Shown here one piece after another: positions 1 through 5,094 of a DNA stretch of 5,573 nt. The first letter of the stretch is position 1. Every line of letters begins with the position of its first letter. The stretch lies in contig JAFABT010000192.1 in assembly GCA_023425905.1 (NCBI GenBank), positions 1-5,573 on the forward strand, written 5' to 3'. Position numbers and translations under genes: made by a program. Source of the stretch: Actinomycetes bacterium. Lineage in GTDB: Bacteria > Actinomycetota > Actinomycetes > Actinomycetales > Cellulomonadaceae. The notes beneath the pieces are model-generated. The model was not told where the DNA came from. It saw only the letters and a program-made list of their open reading frames with translations, and did no database searches.

Positions 1-1
1 C

Positions 2-364
2 CGCCTGCCGGCCGAGGCGGTGCGCACCCTGCTCGCGACCGCGGGCGGTCCGACGTGGGCGCCCGCAGACCCTGCGCCGTACGTGTTCTCCACGCAGCTC
101 GGGCACGAGCTGTCGCTGTTCGGGCAGCCCGGGCCGGACGACGAGGTGCTGCTCCGCTCCCACTCGTCCTCGGGGACCGCAGCTGAGGGGTGGACGATGC
201 TCTGGCTCGGGCCGCAGGACGCGCTCACCGCCGCCCTCGTCGTCGACCGTCCGGCGGACGTCGGGGGTGCCCGCCGCCTCATGGCGAGTGCCGACCCGGT
301 CCGGGTCGACCGCGCGAAGGCGTCCGACCCGGACCAGCCGCTGCGTCGAACCACGCTCGACTGA
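2..364 (+). CDS. FAD-dependent ferredoxin/rubredoxin-type reductase, C-terminal fragment (5' end outside window)
   Basis: The frame is open from the first bases and reads RLPAEAVRTLL before a possible internal GTG at 20, so this is the tail (120 residues) of a longer gene beginning upstream. The part seen resembles the C-terminal reductase domain that follows the FAD- and NAD-binding domains in bacterial ferredoxin/rubredoxin reductases. It has a Y-V-F-S-x-Q-x-G-H segment at about residues 27-36 of the fragment (family form: F-W-S-D-Q-Y-G), then GQPGPDDEVLLRS, then a late strand-helix LTAALVVDRPADVGGARRLM typical of the domain end. Such enzymes pass electrons from NAD(P)H through FAD to a ferredoxin or rubredoxin partner, often for a P450 or dioxygenase. 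The nucleotide-binding domains are not in the window, so the partner and substrate cannot be named. It converges on purH with a 60-base gap holding a hairpin. The family call is good; the specific role is unknown. Confidence 0.75.
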   Translation, partial: RLPAEAVRTLLATAGGPTWAPADPAPYVFSTQLGHELSLFGQPGPDDEVLLRSHSSSGTAAEGWTMLWLGPQDALTAALVVDRPADVGGARRLMASADPVRVDRAKASDPDQPLRRTTLD

Positions 365-401
365 CGGCGACGCTCACACGCGGGGGCGGAGGACGCTCGA
401 C

Positions 402-423
402 CCCGACGGCGCGGCCGCTCGGG
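402..423. terminator. Hairpin between convergent genes, candidate bidirectional terminator
   Basis: CCCGA (402-406) pairs with TCGGG (419-423) and CGGC (407-410) pairs with GCCG (414-417), leaving a GCG loop and one bulged C at 418. It lies directly after the purH stop codon on the minus strand and 38 bases after the reductase stop on the plus strand. No T-tract follows on either strand, which is common for high-GC actinobacterial terminators but leaves the call uncertain. Confidence 0.4.
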
Positions 424-424
424 C

Positions 425-2062
425 TCAGTGGGCGAAGTGCCGCGTACCGGTGAGGTAGAGGGTGACGCCGGCCGCCTTCGCCGCTGCGACGACCTCGTCG
501 TCCCGGACCGAGCCGCCGGGCTGGACGACCGCGCGCACCCCGGCGTCGAGCAGGACCTGAAGCCCGTCCGCGAAGGGGAAGAAGGCGTCGGACGCGGCTA
601 CCGCACCGCGTGCCCGCTCCGTGCCGCCCGCGTTGGCCCGCTCGACCGCGAGGCGGCAGGAGTCGACGCGGTTGACCTGCCCCATGCCGACGCCGACGGA
701 GGCGCCGCCGTTCGCCACGAGGATCGCGTTCGACTTCACGGCACGCACCGCACGCCACGCGAAGGCGAGGTCGGCGAGGGTCGCAGCGTCGGCGGCCTCA
801 CCGGTCGCGAGGGTCCACGAGGTGGGGTCGTCGCCCGCGGCGTCGATGCGGTCGACCGCCTGGACGAGGAGGCCGCCGGAGATGGGGCGGGTCTCGATCG
901 GGGCCGCCGGGGCGGACGCCACCTCGAGCAGCCGGATGTTCTTCTTGGCGGTGAGGATCTCGAGCGCGGCGGGCTCGAAGCCAGGGGCCACGACGACCTC
1001 GGTGAAGATGTCCTTGATCTGCTCGGCCGCCGCCGCCGTGACGACGCCGTTCGCGGCGATCACGCCACCGAAGGCTGAGAGCGGGTCGCACGCGTGCGCC
1101 TTGGCGTGGGCGTCGGCGATGTCGGAGCCCACCGCGATGCCGCACGGGTTGGCGTGCTTGATGATCGCGACGGTCGGCAGGTCGCCGTGGTCGTGCGCGG
1201 CGCGCCAGGCGGCGTCGGCGTCGACGTAGTTGTTGTAGCTCATCGCCTTGCCGTGCAGCTGGCGGGCCTGCGCGAGCCCGGCCGGGCCGAAGCCGTTGAC
1301 GTAGAGCGCGGCCGGCTGGTGCGGGTTCTCGCCGTAGCGCAGGACGTCCGAGCGGGTGTACGTGCCGCCGATCCATGCCGGGAAGCCGGTCGAGACGGTC
1401 TCGCCGTCGACCTCGACCCCGTCGGTCGGGGAGACCACCGAGCTCATCCAACTCGCGACCGCCACGTCGTAGGACGCGGTGTGAACGAAGGCCTCCGTCG
1501 CGAGGGCCTTGCGCTGGGCGTACGTGAAGCCGCCGGCGGCGAGCGCCTCCGTCACCTGCCCGTACTGCGCGGGGCTCGTGAGGACGGCGACCGACGGGTG
1601 GTTCTTCGCGGCTGCGCGAACCATCGACGGGCCGCCGATGTCGATCTGCTCGACGCACGCGTCCGGGCTCGCCCCCGAGGCGACGGTCTCGGTGAACGGG
1701 TAGAGGTTGACGACGACGAGCTCGAAGGCAGCGACACCGAGCTCGTCGAGCTGGGCGAGGTGCTCGGGCTTGCGGGTGTCCGCGAGGATCCCGGCGTGCA
1801 CGCGGGGGTGGAGCGTCTTGACGCGGCCCTCGAGGCACTCCGGGAAGCCGGTGAGCTGCTCGACGCCCGTGACCGGGATGTCCGCGGCGGCGATCGTCGC
1901 GGCGGTCGAGCCGGTCGAGACGAGCTCGACGCCTGCAGCATGGAGCGCGGCCGCGAGCTCGACGAGGTTCGTCTTGTCATAGACGGAGAGCAGGGCGCGG
2001 CGCACGGGGCGGCGGGCGCCGTCGGCGATCTGGACGGTGGGCAGGGACGGGGCTCCAGCCAT
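425..2062 (-). CDS. purH: Bifunctional AICAR transformylase / IMP cyclohydrolase
   Basis: This enzyme carries out the last two steps of IMP synthesis in the cytoplasm: formyl transfer from 10-formyl-THF to AICAR, then ring closure to IMP. The protein is 545 residues, slightly long for the family because of an N-terminal extension of about 20 residues. Residues 22-150 form the cyclohydrolase (MGS-like) domain, with LLSVYDKT, STGST and GRVKTLHPRVHAGIL. The transformylase part follows, with RYGENPHQPAALY (242-254), KHANPCGIA (302-310, holding the Lys-His pair expected in the active site), DPLSAFGGVIAAN (326-338), SNAIL, ASDAFFPFADG and a C-terminal LTGTRHFAH. No key motif is missing. The ATG at 2062 was chosen because AGGAG (2072-2068) sits five bases before it; an in-frame GTG at 2068 overlaps that Shine-Dalgarno and is unlikely. 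The gene stands alone: purN, a frequent upstream neighbour in actinobacteria, is absent. Its leader carries a ZTP riboswitch, so control by ZMP/ZTP is expected. Confidence 0.97.
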   Translation of the reverse strand: MAGAPSLPTVQIADGARRPVRRALLSVYDKTNLVELAAALHAAGVELVSTGSTAATIAAADIPVTGVEQLTGFPECLEGRVKTLHPRVHAGILADTRKPEHLAQLDELGVAAFELVVVNLYPFTETVASGASPDACVEQIDIGGPSMVRAAAKNHPSVAVLTSPAQYGQVTEALAAGGFTYAQRKALATEAFVHTASYDVAVASWMSSVVSPTDGVEVDGETVSTGFPAWIGGTYTRSDVLRYGENPHQPAALYVNGFGPAGLAQARQLHGKAMSYNNYVDADAAWRAAHDHGDLPTVAIIKHANPCGIAVGSDIADAHAKAHACDPLSAFGGVIAANGVVTAAAAEQIKDIFTEVVVAPGFEPAALEILTAKKNIRLLEVASAPAAPIETRPISGGLLVQAVDRIDAAGDDPTSWTLATGEAADAATLADLAFAWRAVRAVKSNAILVANGGASVGVGMGQVNRVDSCRLAVERANAGGTERARGAVAASDAFFPFADGLQVLLDAGVRAVVQPGGSVRDDEVVAAAKAAGVTLYLTGTRHFAH

Positions 2063-2067
2063 GGTCA

Positions 2068-2072
2068 CTCCT
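2068..2072 (-). promoter_or_regulatory. purH ribosome binding site (decides the start)
   Basis: AGGAG on the minus strand, five bases before the ATG at 2062-2060. An alternative in-frame GTG at 2068-2066 starts on the last base of this Shine-Dalgarno, so it has no usable site of its own. The same bases lie partly inside the CGACCCAGG segment that can be paired by the leader. Confidence 0.8.
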
Positions 2073-2141
2073 GGGTCGGCACGTGTGTGCGGGGGTGTGC
2101 ACGACCGTCGGAACGGGCGTGCGATTCCTTGACAACCCAGG
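2070..2141 (-). promoter_or_regulatory. Putative translational expression platform: anti-Shine-Dalgarno pairing in the purH leader
   Basis: CCTGGGTTG (2141-2133), directly at the 3' edge of the aptamer, is complementary over nine positions (one G-U) to CGACCCAGG (2078-2070), which includes the AGG of the purH Shine-Dalgarno. Pairing would hide the ribosome binding site. The conserved CCTGGGT of the aptamer itself (2149-2143) can form seven of the same pairs, so the leader has two overlapping competitors for the same site. No T-tract is present, so control at translation is more likely than at transcription termination. This is inference from complementarity only. Confidence 0.5.
2099..2122 (-). 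promoter_or_regulatory. Stable UCCG-loop hairpin in the purH leader
   Basis: GCACG (2122-2118) pairs with CGTGC (2103-2099), and CCGT (2116-2113) pairs with ACGG (2108-2105) around a TCCG loop, which is a UNCG-class tetraloop; one C/T mismatch interrupts the stem. It lies between the aptamer and the Shine-Dalgarno and would bring the anti-Shine-Dalgarno and Shine-Dalgarno strands together. No T-run follows, so it is not a convincing terminator. Confidence 0.5.
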
Positions 2142-2220
2142 CACCCAGGCGAGCGGTGCGCTGCAGGGACGATCGGCCGCTCCCCGGTGGTGTCCCACCT
2201 TGTGCGCCAGTCACGGCCGT
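2141..2220 (-). promoter_or_regulatory. ZTP (pfl motif) riboswitch aptamer upstream of purH
   Basis: The minus strand carries the conserved pfl/ZTP aptamer in order. P1 is CGGCC (2219-2215) with GGCCG (2178-2174). Next comes the invariant-type GTGACTGGCG (2214-2205). P2 is GGTGG (2199-2195), loop GACA, CCACC (2190-2186). Then comes the conserved GGGGAGC (2185-2179), and after a linker the second subdomain: stem GCACC (2159-2155) with GGTGC (2145-2141) around a loop containing CGCCTG. CGCC in this loop (2151-2148) can pair with GGCG (2208-2205), the family's pseudoknot. The known class binds ZTP and ZMP, which accumulate when 10-formyl-THF is scarce, and turns gene expression on; purH is one of its typical targets. 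The placement, 79 bases before the purH start codon, fits. The only visible departure is GGGTG where GGGCA is more usual after CGCCT. Confidence 0.95.
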
Positions 2221-2225
2221 AGCCG

Positions 2226-2231
2226 ATCCTA
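2226..2231 (-). promoter_or_regulatory. Candidate -10 box of the purH promoter
   Basis: TAGGAT on the minus strand fits the actinobacterial TAnnnT form. Transcription would begin about 2218-2220, which is the first base of the riboswitch P1 stem, so the aptamer would open the transcript. No good -35 hexamer is found at 16-18 bases upstream (GCACGA at a 17-base spacing). The position is persuasive, the sequence alone is not. Confidence 0.45.
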
Positions 2232-2240
2232 GCGCGGCGG

Positions 2241-2254
2241 GCACGGCCTCGTGC
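2241..2254. terminator. Short hairpin downstream of the TetR gene, weak terminator candidate
   Basis: GCACG pairs with CGTGC around a four-base loop, 36 bases after the stop of the minus-strand TetR gene and just upstream of the purH -10 box. It could separate the two transcription units, but the stem is only five pairs and has no T-tract. Confidence 0.25.
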
Positions 2255-2289
2255 GGCCCCTGTGCGCCTCGGACGCGATCCTCGCCCGG

Positions 2290-3030
2290 TCAGACCGCCT
2301 CGAGGTCGATGCGCAGCCCGACCCCCGCCGCACCGGTCGCGACGATCGCGTCGAAGGTGCGGGCGTCGTCGGTGCTGAAGCCGTGGAAGTGGCCGAAGAG
2401 CTCGGCGGTCGTCGCGCCCAGGAGGTTGGTGAACAACGACAGCGAGCGGGCGACGTCCTCCTCCGGGAAGGGCTCGTCCTCGCCACCGCTCAGCAGGTCG
2501 GCGATCGCGGCACGGACGTCCGGGGCGAGCAGGCCGTCGGCGTCGAAGGGAGCTCCCGTCGGGAGGAGGTCACCCTCTGCGCGCGCCTGGTCCATGACGC
2601 GGACGACGACGCCCCAGACGCGGGCCGCATGGGCGACCGTGTCCTGCGGGGCTGCGTAACCGCGGATGGGGGTTCCGTAGATGAGCTCGTAGGAGTGCCT
2701 GTTCTCGAGCGCCCAGTTGCGGAAGGCCCGGGCGACGTCGAGCCAGATCTCGGGGGCGGGGGCGCCCTGCGACCGGGCATGGTCCTCGGCCTGCTCGCAC
2801 ACGAGCCCGACGGAGTCGTAGGCCTCGATGACGAGCAGCGTGAGCAGGCCGTCGCGGGAGTCGACGTAGCGGTAGACGGCGGAGGAGGCGACGCCGAGGT
2901 CACGGGCGATCGCGCGCAGGGAGAGGGTCGCGGCCCCGTCCTTCTCGAGGTGGGCGCGCCCGGCCGCGAGGAGGTCGGCGGTGAACTGGGCGCGGGCCTT
3001 GGCGCGTGGGGTGAGCGGGGCGTCGGCCAT
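2290..3030 (-). CDS. TetR/AcrR-family transcriptional regulator (WHG-type C-terminal domain)
   Basis: A 246-residue DNA-binding regulator, expected to act as a homodimeric, ligand-released repressor. Residues 14-67 are the TetR helix-turn-helix domain: A-x-L-S-L-R-A-I-A-R-D-L-G-V-A-S-S-A-V-Y-R-Y-V-type pattern around 34-56, followed by S-R-D-G-L-L. The C-terminal ligand and dimer domain begins near residue 90 and resembles the WHG/TetR_C_33 type, with a W-L-D-V-A-R-A-F-R-N-W-A-L-E-N-R segment (96-111), Y-E-L-I-Y-G-T-P-I-R-G-Y (114-125) and a histidine-containing late helix LFGHFHGF (211-218). The ATG at 3030 is preferred because the N-terminus MADAPLTPRAKARAQF suits the family, although no strong Shine-Dalgarno precedes it; a GTG at 3057 is the alternative. 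It is transcribed away from the Rossmann protein gene and shares a control region with two inverted repeats, suggesting autoregulation plus control of that neighbour. The inducer cannot be predicted. Confidence 0.92.
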   Translation of the reverse strand: MADAPLTPRAKARAQFTADLLAAGRAHLEKDGAATLSLRAIARDLGVASSAVYRYVDSRDGLLTLLVIEAYDSVGLVCEQAEDHARSQGAPAPEIWLDVARAFRNWALENRHSYELIYGTPIRGYAAPQDTVAHAARVWGVVVRVMDQARAEGDLLPTGAPFDADGLLAPDVRAAIADLLSGGEDEPFPEEDVARSLSLFTNLLGATTAELFGHFHGFSTDDARTFDAIVATGAAGVGLRIDLEAV

Positions 3031-3068
3031 GGACTCATGGTGCCGTGCCGAGATCACCGCTCGCAAAC

Positions 3069-3083
3069 GAGAGCACCGCTCTT
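3069..3083. promoter_or_regulatory. Imperfect TetR operator, upstream copy
   Basis: GAGAGCACCGCTCTT differs at two positions in its right half from a perfect 7-1-7 inverted repeat and shares the ten-base AACGAGAGCA (3066-3075) with the perfect copy at 3118-3127. Its last two bases are the first two of a TTGACT -35 hexamer, so binding here would block RNA polymerase at the plus-strand promoter. Confidence 0.65.
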
Positions 3084-3110
3084 GACTCGCGCGACGACGC
3101 CTGTCACGCT
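3082..3110 (+). promoter_or_regulatory. Candidate promoter of the Rossmann protein gene
   Basis: TTGACT (3082-3087) is a near-consensus -35 box. At a 17-base spacing lies CACGCT (3105-3110), a weak -10 that keeps the A at position 2 and the T at position 6. Transcription would start near 3117. It is flanked by the two operator-like repeats, one touching the -35 box and the other starting just after the expected start site. Confidence 0.5.
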
Positions 3111-3120
3111 CGTCGAGAAC

Positions 3121-3135
3121 GAGAGCAGTGCTCTC
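3121..3135. promoter_or_regulatory. Perfect TetR operator palindrome, downstream copy
   Basis: GAGAGCAGTGCTCTC is a perfect seven-base inverted repeat around a central G, the usual size for a TetR-dimer site. It lies between the expected transcription start (about 3117) and the ribosome binding site of the plus-strand gene, so bound repressor would block elongation or initiation. The centres of the two operator copies are 52 bases apart, close to five helical turns. Confidence 0.75.
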
Positions 3136-3154
3136 ACTATCGGAAGGACGCCTC

Positions 3155-4153
3155 ATGGGCACGCACGTGATCGTCGGCAAGGGCCCGATCGGGTCCCACC
3201 TCGCCGCCCACCTCCTCGCCGAGGGCCACGACGTCCGCGTCGTGAGCCGCTCCGGCGCACCCGCGGGCGCCCCCGAGCAGCAGGCACGCCCGGAGGACGA
3301 GCGGGCCGTCATCCACGTGAGCGCCGACGCCTCCTCCGCACCCCAGATCGCCGCGGCGACCCTCGGCGCCGACGTCCTCTACAACTGCGTCAACCCGCCC
3401 TACCACCGCTGGGCGAGCCTGTGGCCGCCGATGTTCACCGCCCTCCTCGACGCGGCCGAGGCTCACGGGGCCGTGCTCGTCACCGCGGGCAACCTCTACG
3501 GCTACGCGCCCGGGTCCTCCCCCATGACCGAAGATCTCCCGCTGCGCCCTGTCGAGTCGAAGGGCCGCGTGCGGGCCTGGATGTGGGAGGAGGCCAAGGC
3601 CCGCCACGACGCCGGCCGCGTCCGTGCGACCGAGGTGCGCGCGAGCGACTACCTCGGCCCGCTCGCGACGACGACCGCCCACGCCGGCGAACGCCTCGTC
3701 CACCCGATCCTCACCGGACGCACGATCCGCCCGCTGTGCAGCGCGGACCAGCCGCACAGCTGGACCTACCTGCTCGACCTCGTCCGCGCCATGGCCGTCG
3801 CGGGAGTCCGCGAGGACGCCTGGGGCAAGCCCTGGCTGGCACCGACGAATGCCCCCCTCACCGTGCGCGAGCTCGCGACGCTCTACGCCGGCGCCGCGGG
3901 CCGCCCGGTCCCCCGGATCTCACCGCTGCCCGCGGCTGCCCTCGGCACCCTCGGGCTCGTCTCACCGATGCTGCGGGAGGCCTACCGGATCCGCTACCAG
4001 GTCACGGCGCCGTTCGTCATGGACTCGACCCGCACCGAGGAGGCCCTCGGCCTCGCCCCCACCCCGTGGCAGCAGATCGCCGAGGAGACGATCGCTTGGT
4101 GGCGCACCCAGGACACTGCGACCGCGAGCGCGCAGGCGTACCTCAGAGAATGA
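3155..4153 (+). CDS. NAD(P)-binding Rossmann protein, atypical extended-SDR / epimerase-like
   Basis: A 332-residue cytoplasmic protein with an N-terminal nucleotide-binding fold: HVIVGKGPIG (4-13) gives the GxGxxG loop, followed by DVRVVSRSG (26-34), whose Arg-Ser-Arg-type end suggests NADP or NAD without a clear preference. Later landmarks are ADVLYNCVNPPYHRW (72-86), VLVTAGNLYGYAPG (107-120), a TEDLPLRPVESKGRVRAWMWEEA stretch (125-147) and RASDYLGPL (163-171). These follow the order of NAD-dependent epimerase/dehydratase proteins, but the YxxxK catalytic pair is not intact: where Y-G-x-S-K is expected the protein has P-V-E-S-K (132-136). The ATG at 3155 is chosen because GGAAGGA (3142-3148) is six bases upstream; the GTG at 3128 lies inside the operator palindrome. 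It is divergent from the TetR gene and likely repressed by it. The substrate is unknown. Its last 11 bases overlap the convergent membrane-protein gene. Confidence 0.85.
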   Translation: MGTHVIVGKGPIGSHLAAHLLAEGHDVRVVSRSGAPAGAPEQQARPEDERAVIHVSADASSAPQIAAATLGADVLYNCVNPPYHRWASLWPPMFTALLDAAEAHGAVLVTAGNLYGYAPGSSPMTEDLPLRPVESKGRVRAWMWEEAKARHDAGRVRATEVRASDYLGPLATTTAHAGERLVHPILTGRTIRPLCSADQPHSWTYLLDLVRAMAVAGVREDAWGKPWLAPTNAPLTVRELATLYAGAAGRPVPRISPLPAAALGTLGLVSPMLREAYRIRYQVTAPFVMDSTRTEEALGLAPTPWQQIAEETIAWWRTQDTATASAQAYLRE

Positions 4154-4697
4154 AGGTGATGAACCCGATGACGTCGAGCAGTGCCACGACGCAAGCGAGC
4201 ACGAGCACGGGCCGCATGCGGCGGGCCCACGACGAGTCGACGAGCACGCGCCCGAGCAGCCCGCCTGCCACACCCGTGACGATGCCCCACACAAGGAACC
4301 GCCCGCCGAACGAGTCCATGGCCGTCGCGGGGTACGCCACCCCGACGATCGCACCCGCGACCGCCGCGATGAGCGTGCGCCGCCCGGACGTCGCCCTGCG
4401 CGTCAGACGCTCGATCGGGAGCGCGACGACGACACCGAGGACGACCGCCGGAATCGCCGCCATCGCGAACCCGGCCAGCGGGAGGAGCCAGGAGCCGGGG
4501 TCGAACGTGTCGCCGACGACGGTCGTCGCAGGAAAGAGCGCCATCCCGAGGTAGAAGGCGCCCACCACGGAACCCAGGGCGATGTTGATCGCCGCGACGA
4601 GCACGAGCCCCCGACGCACGAGGACCCTCGGCTCGTTCGCCTCGCGGTCCGGCAGTTTCACGGTGTCAGTGCTGGTCATCACCTCGGGCGTCGGCAT
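4143..4697 (-). CDS. Small multi-pass membrane protein, full-length member of a tandem paralogous family
   Basis: An uncharacterised 184-residue inner-membrane protein. Hydrophobic segments lie at about 30-55, 70-94, 108-126, 133-150 and 162-184, with a polar, charged N-terminus of some 29 residues and short arginine-rich loops. The motif LPIERLTRR (93-101) after the second segment and DSSWARRMRPVLVL (154-167) before the last recur in the two upstream neighbours, so the three genes are paralogues. The ATG at 4697 is preferred: a TAGGCT -10 box (4710-4705) ends seven bases before it, which would place the start of transcription at the start codon, so a leaderless message is likely. The ATG at 4679 (178 residues), preceded by a close GAGG, is the alternative. 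The 3' end overlaps the convergent Rossmann protein gene by 11 bases. I recognise no functional family; a role in transport or envelope biology is only a guess. Confidence 0.75.
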   Translation of the reverse strand: MPTPEVMTSTDTVKLPDREANEPRVLVRRGLVLVAAINIALGSVVGAFYLGMALFPATTVVGDTFDPGSWLLPLAGFAMAAIPAVVLGVVVALPIERLTRRATSGRRTLIAAVAGAIVGVAYPATAMDSFGGRFLVWGIVTGVAGGLLGRVLVDSSWARRMRPVLVLACVVALLDVIGFITFIL

Positions 4698-4704
4698 GGG
4701 CGCA

Positions 4705-4710
4705 AGCCTA
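4705..4710 (-). promoter_or_regulatory. Candidate -10 box for a leaderless membrane-protein transcript
   Basis: TAGGCT on the minus strand fits TAnnnT and ends seven bases before the ATG at 4697, so RNA would begin at or next to the start codon. No convincing -35 is seen at 17 bases. Leaderless messages are common in actinobacteria, and no good Shine-Dalgarno precedes this ATG. Confidence 0.4.
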
Positions 4711-4750
4711 CGCAGCCACAGGCCTCGCGGTGGGGGTTCTGCCTGGTGAG

Positions 4751-4768
4751 CTGAGCCTTCCGGCTCAG
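4751..4768 (-). terminator. Seven-base-pair hairpin at the end of the middle membrane-protein gene
   Basis: CTGAGCC (4751-4757) and GGCTCAG (4762-4768) form a perfect stem around a four-base loop. The minus-strand stop codon (4767-4765) lies inside the stem. It fits a terminator between the middle and last membrane-protein genes and agrees with the last gene having its own promoter. No T-tract follows. Confidence 0.45.
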
Positions 4769-5094
4769 GCCAGCATCCCGACGAGCCCCACGAGGTCGAC
4801 GACGAGCACGAACGCGACGAGCACCGCCACCGCCCGGCCGTTGCGCGCCAACGGCACGTCGACCGCGGCCCGGCCGGCCAGCGCGGCGAGCGCACCCAAC
4901 GCGCACCCCCAGAAGACCAAGCCCGAGTTGTGTCCTCCGGTCAGACTCGCGCCGAGAATTCCGCCGACGGCCAGACCGGCGAGCGCTGCCACGCCCGTGC
5001 GCCGCCACCCGGAGTCGGCGCGGGTCCACCGCTCGAGCGGCAGTCCGACAAGACCTCCCGCGAGCATGGCGGGTGGTGGCACGCCCGGGAGCAC
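4765..5094 (-). CDS. Small membrane protein, N-terminally short paralogue of its neighbours
   Basis: About 109 residues from the GTG at 5094, or 100 from the ATG at 5067; neither has a visible Shine-Dalgarno, so the start is uncertain. The sequence from LVGLPLERWTRADSGWRRTGVAALAGLAVG aligns with LPIERLTRRATSGRRTLIAAVAGAIVG of the next gene, and GRAAVDVPLARNGRAVAVLVAFVLVVDLVGLVGML aligns with GRVLVDSSWARRMRPVLVLACVVALLDVIGFI. The first transmembrane segment and the charged N-terminus of the full-length relative are missing, because the upstream gene's stop lies only 73 bases before the GTG. Three hydrophobic stretches remain, plus a short proline-rich VLPGVPPPAM lead-in. It may be a truncated or decaying duplicate, or a naturally shorter form. 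The function is unknown. Confidence 0.6.
   Translation of the reverse strand: MLPGVPPPAMLAGGLVGLPLERWTRADSGWRRTGVAALAGLAVGGILGASLTGGHNSGLVFWGCALGALAALAGRAAVDVPLARNGRAVAVLVAFVLVVDLVGLVGMLA

Noticed and set aside
2066..2068. GTG start for purH two codons upstream of the chosen ATG
   Set aside because: It overlaps the AGGAG Shine-Dalgarno, which is correctly spaced for the ATG at 2062.
2079..2132. Intrinsic transcription terminator as the riboswitch expression platform
   Set aside because: The UCCG hairpin is followed by a C/A-rich run rather than Ts, and the Shine-Dalgarno has a better explanation through the nine-base complement.
2129..2134. Perfect TTGACA on the plus strand inside the purH leader
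   Set aside because: At 17 bases there is only AGCGGT, and no plus-strand gene follows. The bases are explained by the linker after the aptamer read on the other strand.
428..2659. Long plus-strand open frames opposite purH and the TetR gene
   Set aside because: They are arginine- and glycine-rich shadows produced by high GC; the minus-strand products carry complete family motifs.
3128..3130. GTG start for the Rossmann protein gene
   Set aside because: It lies inside the operator palindrome and would add nine residues ahead of the nucleotide-binding strand; the ATG at 3155 has a good GGAAGGA site six bases upstream.
2251..4554. A 767-residue plus-strand open frame crossing the TetR gene, the operators and the Rossmann protein gene
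   Set aside because: It is a low-complexity Arg/Pro/Gly/Ala translation in the wrong frame for two well-supported genes and spans their shared promoter region.
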